A stretch of 64,000 nucleotides of DNA from an uncultured Flavobacteriales bacterium (GCA_903945495.1 CAJAVU010000021.1:62001-126000); one strand, 5' to 3'; positions 43,282-52,878 are shown, numbered from the stretch's first letter. A program made the numbers and translations. The notes: generated by a model from the letters alone, not told the origin.

Positions 43282-45756
43282 ATGAAAACAAGACTTTCAC
43301 ACATCATTTCACTGTTTGCCCTGGGCTTGTGTCTTTCTGCAAACGCACAATTCAAACTGACTGGTCGCGTCTATGATGCAGAAGGTGTAGCGCTTCCAGA
43401 TGTAAAAATTCAATTAGAAGAAACCTATCTAGGCGCAACATCCGACAAAGATGGCTTCTACAATTTTTCAACTATTCCTTCACAAACCTACACCGTAAAA
43501 TTTACAAAAAGCGGATTTGAAACACAAACACAAAATGCGCGTGTAGATAAAGATGTTGTATTGGATGTTTACATGAAACGGTCAACGATTATGATTGAAG
43601 AGGTGCAAGTGGTTGCCGTTCGTGCCAACGATAAAACACCTACAACGTTTACGAATTTAACCTCCAAACAAATTCAAGCGAAGAATTTTGGACAAGATTT
43701 GCCTTATTTGTTGGAATCAACACCCTCAACGGTTGTTACATCGGATGCTGGTGGAGGAATTGGTTACACGGGAATTCGAATTCGTGGAGTAGATCCAACG
43801 CGTACAAACGTCACAGTGAATGGAATTCCCTTGAACGATGCCGAATCGCACGGTGTTTATTGGGTAAATATGCCAGATTTCGCTTCATCCACTGACAATA
43901 TTCAAGTTCAACGTGGCGTTGGAACCTCAACAAATGGTGCAGCTTCTTTCGGTTCTAGTATCAATATTAAAACTGACAACATTCAAAAAGTAGGCTATGC
44001 TGAATTGGATAATTCCATTGGTTCCTTTTCTACACTGCGCAACACGGTAAAAGTTGGTTCCGGCTTAATCAATAATAAATTCACTGTTGACGCACGACTT
44101 TCAAGAATCACGTCAAACGGATATGTTGATCGCGCCTCAGCCAATTTGAAATCCTTCTATCTTTCTGGTGCGTATGTAGGCGAAAAAACCTTACTTAAAG
44201 CGAATGTTTTCAGTGGAAAAGAAGAAACCTATCAAGCTTGGAACGGGATTCCAGAAGCCAAATTGAATGGAAATTATGATAGTTTGTTGAACCATTACTA
44301 TAACAATTTGGGTTCAACGTACGTAACTGCCCAAGATTCCATTAACTTGTTCAATTCTGATCCACGCAAATACAATTATTACACGTACGATCAAGAAGAA
44401 GACAATTATCAACAAGATCATTACCAATTGCATTTTACTCATACCTTTTCATCGAAATTTACGCTTAATGCGGCTGGACATTACACCAAAGGACATGGCT
44501 ATTACGAACAGTACAAGCGCAATCAAGACTTTGAAACCTATGGTTTAGACACTGTTTTCACGAATGGTGGCGATACGATCACACGTACTGATTTGATTCG
44601 CAGAAGATGGTTGGACAATCAATTTTATGGTGGAATTTTCTCCCTTAATTATTCCAATCAGAAGAACATTAAGGTGATTCTCGGAGGTGGTGCAAACCAT
44701 TATGACGGATCACATTTCGGAGAGGTTATTTGGGCACGAACAGCATCTCAAAGTGAAATAAACCAACGTTATTACGACAATGACGCGAGCAAATTCGAAG
44801 CAAATGCTTACTTAAAAGCCAATTACCAATACAGAAGATTGAACGTATTTGCTGATTTTCAAGTTCGCACAATCGATTATTCGTATTTAGGGTATGACCA
44901 AAATGGTGGAAACATTATTCCTTTGCAACAAGAAGTGAAGTTTACATTTTTCAATCCAAAGGCGGGAATTATGTATGATTTCAACACTAAACACAATACT
45001 TATGCATCTTTCAGCATGGCGAATCGTGAACCTGTAAGAGATGATTTTATTCAAAGTTCGGCAACCAGTCGACCAAAACCAGAGCAATTACAAAACATTG
45101 AAGCTGGTCACCGTTACCGTGGTAAAAAGCTGTTCACCAATGCCAATTTCTATTGGATGAATTACAAAAATCAATTGATTTTAACAGGGGAAATCAACGA
45201 TGTAGGAGCTTACAATCGTACAAATGTTGCAAAATCTTATCGTGCCGGAATTGAGTTAGAAGCTGGATATATGCTTTTCCGCAATTTGAGCATCACTGGA
45301 AATTTAACCTTAAGTCAAAACAAAATCAGTGAATTCAATGAATACGTTGACAATTATGACACGTATACACAAGATTTAATCGTTCATACAAACACTGATA
45401 TTGCTTTTTCACCTTCAACAATTGCAACTGTGGGATTATCGTACGTTCCGATTAAAAACCTGGATATTACAGTATTGTCAAAATATGTTGGTCAACAATT
45501 TTTAGACAACACCTCAAATGATTCTAGAAAAATAGATGGCTATTATTTGACAAATCTTTCCATCAATTATACCATAAAAGATGTACTGTTCAAGGAAATT
45601 AAAATTGGTGTTTTAACGAACAACTTGTTCAACTACATGTATGAAAACAATGGTTATACTTGGGGCTATATTTATGGTGGGAAGTACATTACAGAGAATT
45701 ATTACTATCCACAAGCAGGTAGAAATTTCCTTGTTCGATTGACCCTTAAAATGTAA
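43282..45756 (+). CDS. TonB-dependent receptor, probably for thiamine compounds
   Basis: 824 residues. Signal peptide to about 22, a carboxypeptidase-regulatory-like domain (about 25-110, KLTGRVYDAEGVALPDVKIQ), a plug domain (about 120-240, GIRIRGVDPTRTNVTVNGIP and QRGVGTSTNGAASFGSSINI), then a 22-strand-type barrel to a C terminus ending RNFLVRLTLKM. The substrate is inferred from the TPP riboswitch in its leader. With pnuC and the kinase just upstream it would form a route across the outer membrane, across the inner membrane, and to a trapped phosphate ester. Confidence 0.88.
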   Translation: MKTRLSHIISLFALGLCLSANAQFKLTGRVYDAEGVALPDVKIQLEETYLGATSDKDGFYNFSTIPSQTYTVKFTKSGFETQTQNARVDKDVVLDVYMKRSTIMIEEVQVVAVRANDKTPTTFTNLTSKQIQAKNFGQDLPYLLESTPSTVVTSDAGGGIGYTGIRIRGVDPTRTNVTVNGIPLNDAESHGVYWVNMPDFASSTDNIQVQRGVGTSTNGAASFGSSINIKTDNIQKVGYAELDNSIGSFSTLRNTVKVGSGLINNKFTVDARLSRITSNGYVDRASANLKSFYLSGAYVGEKTLLKANVFSGKEETYQAWNGIPEAKLNGNYDSLLNHYYNNLGSTYVTAQDSINLFNSDPRKYNYYTYDQEEDNYQQDHYQLHFTHTFSSKFTLNAAGHYTKGHGYYEQYKRNQDFETYGLDTVFTNGGDTITRTDLIRRRWLDNQFYGGIFSLNYSNQKNIKVILGGGANHYDGSHFGEVIWARTASQSEINQRYYDNDASKFEANAYLKANYQYRRLNVFADFQVRTIDYSYLGYDQNGGNIIPLQQEVKFTFFNPKAGIMYDFNTKHNTYASFSMANREPVRDDFIQSSATSRPKPEQLQNIEAGHRYRGKKLFTNANFYWMNYKNQLILTGEINDVGAYNRTNVAKSYRAGIELEAGYMLFRNLSITGNLTLSQNKISEFNEYVDNYDTYTQDLIVHTNTDIAFSPSTIATVGLSYVPIKNLDITVLSKYVGQQFLDNTSNDSRKIDGYYLTNLSINYTIKDVLFKEIKIGVLTNNLFNYMYENNGYTWGYIYGGKYITENYYYPQAGRNFLVRLTLKM

Positions 45757-45810
45757 ATTGAATCTGTTTGGAACGATTCTTGTCAAATGCCAAACAAAAA
45801 ATTTAAACCA

Positions 45811-46839
45811 ATGAAAAATTTAATACTCTTACTCTCAAGTTTCTTAATTATTCTGTCCAGTTCATTTGCTACTGAGCTGAATTACAAGTGGAAAGCTAAT
45901 TCATTCTACGCGTTTAATTCTATTGTAACAGATAACATCTCAACTTCCGTAATGGGAATGAATGTCTCTGATAAATACATAACAACAGTTGATTTTGTAT
46001 TATTTATCCAAAGTGTTGACGCAAATGGATTGGCAACAGGGCGTCTGTATCTGACTAATTTCAATGTGAGGGATAGCAAAGGTTTGATTGTTGCAAGTCT
46101 TGCAAACATTCCAAAAGATGCTGTAAAAAGCGATATCACTGTTGACAAAAAAGGAAATTTCACTTTCACTAAAAAAGTAACATTGGTAACAACACCAACT
46201 TCAAATGTTTTAGTTTATGCAAATGCAACAGAAAACAATGCTCAAGCGGGAATTCAAACGGAAGGGGAAAAAGTAGATGCATATGCTGAATTTGATCCAA
46301 AAACTGGAAAACTAAAAGCAGGTTATACGCTTCAAACCATTCAAACAACCAAGAAAGTTACGGTTAACGAAAATGAGCAAAGTGATGAGCTTGATGTTTT
46401 ACCGTATGATTTTTTACAAATGTTGGTAATGCCGGAAGGAGAAATTGCAGTAAACAACCATTACAATGTGAAGGCTGGAATGTACACTGTTGACATTTTA
46501 GTTAATTCAATGGCAAATGGAATTGCAACAATTGGAGAAACGATTGCAACAGATAAATCTGCTGATATGTTTGAAGGAAGTGCCTCTGGTGAAACTGAAG
46601 ATGGTTCATTTAACGTGGGATCGTTTGGTGATACGAATCAAATGGATTTAACGGAAGAAGATCAAGAAGCAATTGAAATTTCGAAAAGTATGTCACCTAA
46701 TATGGATGGAACATTAACAGCTACATTCGATTATACGAACGGAATGTTTGTTGGTGTTAGCGGAACAATCAATACGAACATTGAGACCATGGGAATGAAA
46801 ATGACGGTCAAATCAGTTTTAACAATGAAAAAAATGTAA
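45811..46839 (+). CDS. Secreted protein of unknown function
   Basis: 342 residues from ATG 45811, which begins directly with a signal peptide (MKNLILLLSSFLIILSSSFA); an ATG eight codons earlier is possible. The mature protein is beta-rich with repeating strand pairs (FVLFIQSVDANGLATGRLYL, VDKKGNFTFTKKVTL, LTATFDYTNGMFVGVSGTIN) and resembles in general layout the long periplasmic DUF6263-like proteins of Bacteroidota, but I cannot assign a family. It follows the TonB receptor by 54 bases and may share its transcript. Confidence 0.6.
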   Translation: MKNLILLLSSFLIILSSSFATELNYKWKANSFYAFNSIVTDNISTSVMGMNVSDKYITTVDFVLFIQSVDANGLATGRLYLTNFNVRDSKGLIVASLANIPKDAVKSDITVDKKGNFTFTKKVTLVTTPTSNVLVYANATENNAQAGIQTEGEKVDAYAEFDPKTGKLKAGYTLQTIQTTKKVTVNENEQSDELDVLPYDFLQMLVMPEGEIAVNNHYNVKAGMYTVDILVNSMANGIATIGETIATDKSADMFEGSASGETEDGSFNVGSFGDTNQMDLTEEDQEAIEISKSMSPNMDGTLTATFDYTNGMFVGVSGTINTNIETMGMKMTVKSVLTMKKM

Positions 46840-46860
46840 TCTATTTTATAGGAACGGTTG

Positions 46861-46888
46861 AAAAGGCTTTCGAAAGGAAGCCTTTTTT
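46861..46888. terminator. Terminator between the secreted protein gene and the pigment cluster
   Basis: AAAAGGCTTTC, loop GAAA, GGAAGCCTTTT, then T to 46888; 9 perfect pairs plus two inner pairs. The A-run on the left arm would let it also serve the pigment cluster arriving on the minus strand. Confidence 0.85.
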
Positions 46889-46903
46889 GTTTAGAAAAAA
46901 GAA

Positions 46904-47950
46904 TTAAACTAAACGCTTTAGCAAAATCAATCCATGGCGCACACCATCAAATTGATTGTAAAGAAGAACTGTTTTAGGCTGTTTAGAGATATTTCCCATC
47001 AACTCTGGGTGATTCACAAGTTTATTTCGAACTAATTCAGAAGCCAAATACAAACCAAAAGCTGAAGAAGTGCGATACTCTCCAACAAAATTCTTGTAAT
47101 ACGTGAATTCAGCATTCGGGAATAGTTGGGTAACGTGGTCATACCAACCATCGTATCTTCCATCACCGCTTTTTCCTAAGACAAGAGCATCCACATCCTC
47201 GACGTTTAACTCATTTTTGGCTAAAAGTGAAGCGATTCTTTCACTAAGTTCATGTTCACTTGGATACGTCAATTGCTCTACAGCACAAATTTCTGCATAA
47301 GCGTCTTCTGGTGAACTAGCTACAATGAACATACTTGCCCCTTCGCCGCAGACAGAACCGTCCGTTGAACTGTTTAGCAAATCTTGATTGCTCAATTGTT
47401 CTTTTTTATAGCGTCCCGCTTGTAAATCAATATTGTAATTGTAATCTGAAATTTCTTCAACTGCGCCGACTATCAAACTCGATGGGTTTTCTTGTTCACT
47501 AAAAAACAATTCTGCATCTACCAGCGCATTTTCAAATGAAAGAGATCCATTCACATGCGTCACATTGTAACCAGGATTGTCATACATTAAGGCCAATTGT
47601 CCTGCAAGTGCATTTGGCGTACTTTGTACAAAATGTGTTGGTGTCAACATTCCTTCATTATAATCAACAATCTGGTTTAGAAAATTGATACAATTCTCGA
47701 GTCCACCATTCGCTGTTCCTATAATAATTCCGTCCGTTTTTGCATTTCTTTTCATCAACGGTAAAGCAGCACCAATTCCCATTTTTACAGCTTTTCCCAT
47801 GCGTCGCAAAAGACTTGGTGGAATAAACTCTGCATAATCAGCATCGATTACTTTGAATGTTTTTGATTCGTGTACAACAAAATCTCCTTCTTCAAAGGTT
47901 GAATTGAATGTTTTCTGTGGCGATATGGCAAAGGCATCTTTTAGAAACAT
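46904..47950 (-). CDS. Degenerate ketosynthase (chain-length-factor-like) of the pigment cluster
   Basis: 348 residues from ATG 47950, overlapping the preceding ketosynthase stop by ten bases. It keeps the thiolase-fold landmarks (FIPPSLLRRMGKAVKMGIGA, HFVQSTPNALAGQLAL, then THVNGSLSFENALVDAE) but Asn-Gly at 134-135 replaces the nucleophilic Cys and the two catalytic His motifs are missing. It is therefore unlikely to condense acyl groups itself and probably pairs with the ketosynthase encoded just upstream, as chain-length factors do in type II PKS and aryl-polyene systems. Last gene of the cluster in this direction. Confidence 0.75.
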   Translation of the reverse strand: MFLKDAFAISPQKTFNSTFEEGDFVVHESKTFKVIDADYAEFIPPSLLRRMGKAVKMGIGAALPLMKRNAKTDGIIIGTANGGLENCINFLNQIVDYNEGMLTPTHFVQSTPNALAGQLALMYDNPGYNVTHVNGSLSFENALVDAELFFSEQENPSSLIVGAVEEISDYNYNIDLQAGRYKKEQLSNQDLLNSSTDGSVCGEGASMFIVASSPEDAYAEICAVEQLTYPSEHELSERIASLLAKNELNVEDVDALVLGKSGDGRYDGWYDHVTQLFPNAEFTYYKNFVGEYRTSSAFGLYLASELVRNKLVNHPELMGNISKQPKTVLLYNQFDGVRHGLILLKRLV

Positions 47951-49134
47951 TTCGAAAAGATTAAAGAGGTACAATTTCCTCCAAACCCAAAAGAATTGGA
48001 TAAAACATTCTTCAATTCTGCCTGCTGATACGTCACAATGGGTGGAGTATTAAATTCTTCATTGGGTGTTGAACATCGCAAACTTGGATACAATTCATTG
48101 TTCACCATACTCAACAAAGAAAAAACGGCTTCCAATGCTCCTGAAGCAGCGAGTGTATGTCCTGTATAGGATTTTGTCGAATTAAATGGCGGTACTTTTT
48201 CAAACACCTTTTTTAACGCTACCGTTTCTGTAAAATCGTTGTTTTGTGTTCCTGTGCCGTGTGCGTTGATGTAATCAATTTCGGTTGCTGGCAAATTTGA
48301 TTTCTTCAAAGCACGTTCCATTGCCAAAACTGGTCCACGAGCATCATCAGAGGTTGTTGAAGGATGAAAAGCATCATTTGCGTTTCCAAACCCCGTTAAT
48401 TCGGCATATTTATATTTGTCTGAGCAAACATGTTCCGCCTCGAGTACCGCGTACGCAGCGCCTTCTCCCAAGGTTAATCCTTTTCTGTTTAGATCAAACG
48501 GCTGACACGCTTCATCGCTTAAAATCATAAGTGAATTGAAGCCATTGACCGTATACTTTGCAAGACTATCTGCACCTCCAACGATTACGCGATCTGCTTT
48601 TCCGCTTTGAATCAAACGTGCTCCAAGGTAAAATGCATTGGCTGAAGAAGAACAAGCTGTATTGATTGTATCCGTAAAACCTTTGATTTGATGGCGTTTA
48701 ACAATTCGCAACAAATGATCGGAACCTTCATAGGATTGCACAAAATTGGAAGCTTCCCCTTTCATGTTTGCATCGGCATACAATTCATCGGTATAGCACA
48801 TTCCTCCAACTGTACTTCCAGAAATAAAAGCCGTTGATTGTAAACTAATTTGATCTGACGACAAGTTTGCATTCTCAATTGCTTGATTGAAAGCATAGAG
48901 TGCGAGTAAAGTTGTTCTGGTGTACTCTTTTTCTGTTGATGAATCTGTCAAGCGACTTAAATCATCATCACTTAACTTAACTTCACCAAACAAGAGTGTT
49001 TCTTTATAATTGGATTCAAAATGCTGTGCTTTTCCGATTCCAGAAATACCATTTTGCAGGGCATGACGCTGTTCCTCCAAATTTGTACCAATGGAAGAAA
49101 TTGCTCCTAATCCAGTTACAAAGACTTTCGTCAT
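47941..49134 (-). CDS. Beta-ketoacyl-ACP synthase II-type (pigment cluster, copy 1)
   Basis: 397 residues from ATG 49134; an earlier in-frame start at 49170 would lie inside the ACP gene. The catalytic triad is intact: C161 in NTACSSSANAF, H292 in INAHGTGTQNND and H326 in SYTGHTLAASG. It would elongate the polyene or fatty acyl chain on an acyl carrier protein. It follows an ACP gene by one base and is followed by a degenerate partner, a pattern repeated at 58489-60851. Confidence 0.9.
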   Translation of the reverse strand: MTKVFVTGLGAISSIGTNLEEQRHALQNGISGIGKAQHFESNYKETLLFGEVKLSDDDLSRLTDSSTEKEYTRTTLLALYAFNQAIENANLSSDQISLQSTAFISGSTVGGMCYTDELYADANMKGEASNFVQSYEGSDHLLRIVKRHQIKGFTDTINTACSSSANAFYLGARLIQSGKADRVIVGGADSLAKYTVNGFNSLMILSDEACQPFDLNRKGLTLGEGAAYAVLEAEHVCSDKYKYAELTGFGNANDAFHPSTTSDDARGPVLAMERALKKSNLPATEIDYINAHGTGTQNNDFTETVALKKVFEKVPPFNSTKSYTGHTLAASGALEAVFSLLSMVNNELYPSLRCSTPNEEFNTPPIVTYQQAELKNVLSNSFGFGGNCTSLIFSKCF

Positions 49135-49135
49135 T

Positions 49136-49399
49136 CTATTTTGTACGATTGGCAATAATGTAATCCACAATTGTGTTTACATCCACTAATATTTGTCTTC
49201 CCTCTGTTGGGTTTTTAATTTTAATACCATATTCTCTGTCCAAAAGAACGATAAGTTCAACAGAATCGATGGAATCTAAACCTAAATCACCGCCAAATAA
49301 TGGTTCTTCGTTATTAATCTGTTCAGGGGTCGTATCCAACAGATTCAAGTATTGAATTAAGTGATTCTTAAATTCTACTATTACTTCTTCTCTAGTCAT
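49136..49399 (-). CDS. Acyl carrier protein (pigment cluster, copy 1)
   Basis: 87 residues with the phosphopantetheine site in GGDLGLDSIDSVELIVLL; the modified serine is that of DSIDS. Four-helix ACP layout and acidic composition. Lies between the ABC permease and the ketosynthase, so it is likely the dedicated carrier for that KS pair. Confidence 0.93.
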   Translation of the reverse strand: MTREEVIVEFKNHLIQYLNLLDTTPEQINNEEPLFGGDLGLDSIDSVELIVLLDREYGIKIKNPTEGRQILVDVNTIVDYIIANRTK

Positions 49400-49405
49400 G
49401 TCTTG

Positions 49406-50692
49406 TTAAATGTAGTTTTGAACTCTCAATTTTAGGTAGGTAAAAAACTGGCAACCCAAAATGAATAATGTTAAGAAAATAAGCGAACCTGTTAGTTCAC
49501 TCCATGCTCCATTCTTTAAAAATAATGTATAATAACCTTCTATGCACCAATGTAATGGAGAAATTTTTCCTAATTGTTGCATGTATTCAGGCATTACGAA
49601 AGATGGTACCCAAATTCCACCAATTGCAGCAAAAATAATGATCGATATTGCTCCAAATCCGTTTGCTTGTTCTTGTGTTTTAGCGTAAACTCCAATCAAC
49701 AACGAATAACTAATTGCGGCAATTGCAGAAAGTACGGATATGGTAATTACGGGCCAAATACTTGAAGGCAGTTCCAATTGTGGTAATTCTATGTAAGGAA
49801 ACACAAAAATTCCAATCATGAACATGATCGTTAATTGCGTCAACGCCACGAACAAATAGACAATAATCTTACTCCAAATCGTCAATAAAAAGGCAGACGG
49901 AATGGTTTGTAAACGAATAAAACTTCCTGATAACCTTTCTTTTACAATGTTTCCTCCGAGTGAGATAACCATGAAGAACATCGCAAATAAAGACCAAGCC
50001 GGTACATTGTGTTGAGAAGAATTTGGAACGCTTGCGCCTTCGCCTTCAACTGCCGGAACAGGATTAATTGGTGCTTGTTTCGCAATCAATTCTTTACGGA
50101 TATGGTCTGGAATTTTGTCATACCCCATATCACGAAACAGTTGCTCCATCATATCCTGATTTTCCAATCCTGAAATAATGGTATTGATACCCGTCATAAT
50201 CGATAAACGGAAATTTTCTTGAAGAATTGGGTCAAAGAACAAATCAATTTGCGCATTTTTCAACGCTTTTTTATTCTTGGTTTGGCTTGTCGAATCCACA
50301 ACACCGAATTCTGTCAACATCAAATTGGATATTTTAGCAGAATTGGATTGAATTCCTTTCGAAAAATTCACAGGAATGTAAATCGACATCAATTTTTTGC
50401 GATCCAAGGTTTCTTTCTTCAAGCGATTGATCGACAGATTATCATCAATTTCAATGGCGAAATTCCCCGACAATTTCAAACGATTAATCAACGAATCACC
50501 CATTGCACCTTTATCGTCGTTGATGATTAACAATTCAAGTCGGTTTTCATTCACCAATTTAAACGCACTGTCCTGAACCAAAGTAATGATGAAAACAAGT
50601 AATAAAGGCATAAGATACATCAATAGTAATCCTACCTTGTCACTCATTAACAGAAGTAACTCTTTTTTTAGGGAAACAAGTAATTTCTTCAT
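49406..50692 (-). CDS. ABC-2 type transporter permease
   Basis: 428 residues. One N-terminal membrane helix (VGLLLMYLMPLLLVFIITLV), an extracytoplasmic region of about 200 residues, then five or six helices at the C terminus, including SLFAMFFMVISLGGNIVKER and AIAAISYSLLIGVYAKTQEQ. This is the ABC-2/YhaP-type exporter topology. Its start overlaps the stop of the ATPase gene by one base. Likely exports the pigment or its precursors, or positions them in the membrane. Confidence 0.88.
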   Translation of the reverse strand: MKKLLVSLKKELLLLMSDKVGLLLMYLMPLLLVFIITLVQDSAFKLVNENRLELLIINDDKGAMGDSLINRLKLSGNFAIEIDDNLSINRLKKETLDRKKLMSIYIPVNFSKGIQSNSAKISNLMLTEFGVVDSTSQTKNKKALKNAQIDLFFDPILQENFRLSIMTGINTIISGLENQDMMEQLFRDMGYDKIPDHIRKELIAKQAPINPVPAVEGEGASVPNSSQHNVPAWSLFAMFFMVISLGGNIVKERLSGSFIRLQTIPSAFLLTIWSKIIVYLFVALTQLTIMFMIGIFVFPYIELPQLELPSSIWPVITISVLSAIAAISYSLLIGVYAKTQEQANGFGAISIIIFAAIGGIWVPSFVMPEYMQQLGKISPLHWCIEGYYTLFLKNGAWSELTGSLIFLTLFILGCQFFTYLKLRVQNYI

Positions 50693-51435
50693 CAGTCTCT
50701 CAATTGTTTACCTGTTAAATTGATCAATAAATCTTCCAAATTGGCCACGTTGTTTTCTTTTAAGAGCACTTCAACAGTATTAACCGTAATGATTTTTCCA
50801 TTGTCCATTAACGCAATTCGCGAACAAAAATCTTCTGCTTCACGCAAATGGTGCGACGTATAAATCAAGGTGATTCCTTTTTTATTTAATTCTTCCAATA
50901 AGTGAATAATCACCAATTTACTTTGCACATCCACTCCAACTGTTGGTTCGTCCAAGAAAACGATTTTCGGTTCGTGAATCAATCCTATCGCCAAGTTAAT
51001 ACGACGTTTCATTCCTCCCGAAAAAGTACTCACTTTCTTATTTGCAACGGTATCCAAGCCAAGCGTTTGTAACAATTCATTGGTTCTGCTTTTCACTTTT
51101 TTAGCGTCCATTCCAAAAGCGCCACCGAAGTAGTGCAAATTTTGTTTAGCCGTCAATTCTGGATAAAAAGCAAAGTCTTGTGGAACAAAACCAACATACG
51201 GTAAAATTTCCTTCAAGTGCATTTCCTTTCCATCTATTGAATAGGTTACTGTGCCACTTGTTGCTTTCAGGATATTGCACAAAATTGAAATTAAGGTCGT
51301 TTTTCCAGCGCCATTTGGACCAAAAATCCCAAACTTTTCACCAGGAAAAATGGAAAGACTAACGTCATCCAAGCTCGGTGATTTTGAGTTACCGTATATT
51401 TTAGTAATATCGTGAATTGCTATAATTGGATCCAT
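50692..51435 (-). CDS. ABC transporter ATP-binding protein
   Basis: 247 residues: Walker A GPNGAGKTT at 39-47, Q-loop VPQDFAFYPELTA, signature FSGGMKRR at 138-145, Walker B IVFLDEPTVGVD near 158-169, H-loop TSHHLREAE. Type typical of ABC-2 exporters. Coupled to the permease downstream. Confidence 0.93.
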   Translation of the reverse strand: MDPIIAIHDITKIYGNSKSPSLDDVSLSIFPGEKFGIFGPNGAGKTTLISILCNILKATSGTVTYSIDGKEMHLKEILPYVGFVPQDFAFYPELTAKQNLHYFGGAFGMDAKKVKSRTNELLQTLGLDTVANKKVSTFSGGMKRRINLAIGLIHEPKIVFLDEPTVGVDVQSKLVIIHLLEELNKKGITLIYTSHHLREAEDFCSRIALMDNGKIITVNTVEVLLKENNVANLEDLLINLTGKQLRD

Positions 51436-51436
51436 T

Positions 51437-52444
51437 TCAAATTTTAATTTTAGACAATTCCTTAAAGGCTTCTTTCTCCAATTTACTAATCTCGTTTAGC
51501 AAATTTGCACAATCATCGTAATCCTTTTGGGAATTCAATCGTCCTTTATAAATTCCAGACATCAACAAGGCTGAGTCGCGCCATAAATCACCCGATTTGG
51601 TCAATTTATCTGATATTTTCAGCAATTCTTTGTTGCCTGTAATTGTACTTGCTTCGTCAAGAAAAGCTGCGTACAAATAGCGAAATCCACCACCACCAGT
51701 ACCAATTTCTTCCTGCATACGAACGATTTGGCCCAAGTAAAGAGCGGCTTGTTTTTCGCCTAACTTCTCTCTCCAACCTCTTATTTTCTTTGCTGTATAA
51801 TTGATTCCTTTCACGCCAGCAACACCACCAGGAATGCGCAACATATCGCGGCAATTGCGTTTAATCGCATTTTTAATCGCCAAACGCAAGGTTTCGTTCG
51901 AAATATCACCAACTGATTTTGGAAAATACAATTGTCCTTTTGGGGCCAATGCTCCCTGCGCAAAACGTACTTTTTCTAATTCTTCTGGAGACAAACTTGT
52001 TGTTGTTTCCATTACAGGATCACTGATCAAGTAGCGTCCATCTTCCTTGCCGTAAACGATTAAATTATGTGCGTTAAAGTGAAAACGGTATTCTTTTGGG
52101 AAGTAAGCTAAATGAAATACGCCTACTTGACAACCAACAGGTTCGCCATCTTGTATTTTTTGTTCAAGGAACTTTTGTGCTTCTATTTTTGATTTGAATT
52201 TGCGACGGTCAACGTCCACGTTCAATGCTTTACACGTACGTTTAAAAATGGCACCCGGCATTGTACGAAAAGAAATTGCTGGACCATTGTTTACTTTCAT
52301 AAACGGAATATGAATATAAAACAGACCAGAACCCAAGCCAAAAGCAAGTGGTTCGGTAATAAAATCCACACCATGATGTTTCAGTAAGCTTACTGTTACG
52401 CCATTTTCGCAATGTGCCGTTTGATTATGTCTAAATTCCTGCAC
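51437..52444 (-). CDS. BtrH-type acyltransferase (DUF4872/BtrH_N family)
   Basis: 335 residues. The N-terminal 150 residues match the butirosin biosynthesis protein H fold, with a papain-like set: C12 in HNQTAHCENGV, H126 in FHFNAHNLIVYG, D142 in YLISDPV. BtrH moves an acyl group from an acyl carrier protein to an amine acceptor. The C-terminal part is helical, with RIPGGVAGVKGINYTAKKIR conserved in the family. In this cluster an acyl-ACP-to-resorcinol transfer would make the flexirubin ester; this is inference. It overlaps the preceding small gene by one base. Confidence 0.8.
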   Translation of the reverse strand: MQEFRHNQTAHCENGVTVSLLKHHGVDFITEPLAFGLGSGLFYIHIPFMKVNNGPAISFRTMPGAIFKRTCKALNVDVDRRKFKSKIEAQKFLEQKIQDGEPVGCQVGVFHLAYFPKEYRFHFNAHNLIVYGKEDGRYLISDPVMETTTSLSPEELEKVRFAQGALAPKGQLYFPKSVGDISNETLRLAIKNAIKRNCRDMLRIPGGVAGVKGINYTAKKIRGWREKLGEKQAALYLGQIVRMQEEIGTGGGGFRYLYAAFLDEASTITGNKELLKISDKLTKSGDLWRDSALLMSGIYKGRLNSQKDYDDCANLLNEISKLEKEAFKELSKIKI

Positions 52445-52842
52445 TAAAATTGGGTGTTTTTTAATTCATTCAATTCTACATCGAACGCTGCTGCGTATTT
52501 CTCTAATTTCTTGTCGCTCAATTTCGAAAAAACGGCAGGTTTCATGTGGCGTTTAATTTGAAACTTCCAAAAACCTGTGTAACCAGCCAAAACAGTTAAA
52601 TCCATTAACCTCAATTCCATAAAGTAATAAATTGGGCTTTTTTCACCCTTCTTCACACTCAATTTTGCTTCTTCGATTCGCTCTTCGATATCTTTCCACG
52701 CAGAATTCAAGGCTTCTGTCTTTACTTCCCAACCTGTACTCAATTCAGCTTGGTAATTCCCTTCCTCGTTTTTCACATAGCACACTTCACGCGTGAAATT
52801 TACCAATGCGCTTTCATCTTGAGGAAGTTCCGATTTTTTCAT
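52444..52842 (-). CDS. Unrecognised small protein between DarB and the BtrH-type gene
   Basis: 132 residues, no signal peptide or membrane segment, mixed charge, with two helical halves and Trp/Tyr-rich middle (GYTGFWKFQIKRHMKPAVFS). I do not recognise a family. One-base overlap with the BtrH-type gene and close spacing to the ketosynthase III gene indicate co-expression, possibly as an accessory of the acyltransferase. Confidence 0.7.
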   Translation of the reverse strand: MKKSELPQDESALVNFTREVCYVKNEEGNYQAELSTGWEVKTEALNSAWKDIEERIEEAKLSVKKGEKSPIYYFMELRLMDLTVLAGYTGFWKFQIKRHMKPAVFSKLSDKKLEKYAAAFDVELNELKNTQF

Positions 52843-52878
52843 TTACTCTTTTGCTAAATCTATTGAACATTCGTTGTT

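Noticed and set aside
46904-47950. Degenerate ketosynthase as a pseudogene
   Set aside because: The frame is intact over its whole length, is coupled to its neighbour, and a similar gene at 58489 keeps the same substitutions, which points to a selected non-catalytic role.
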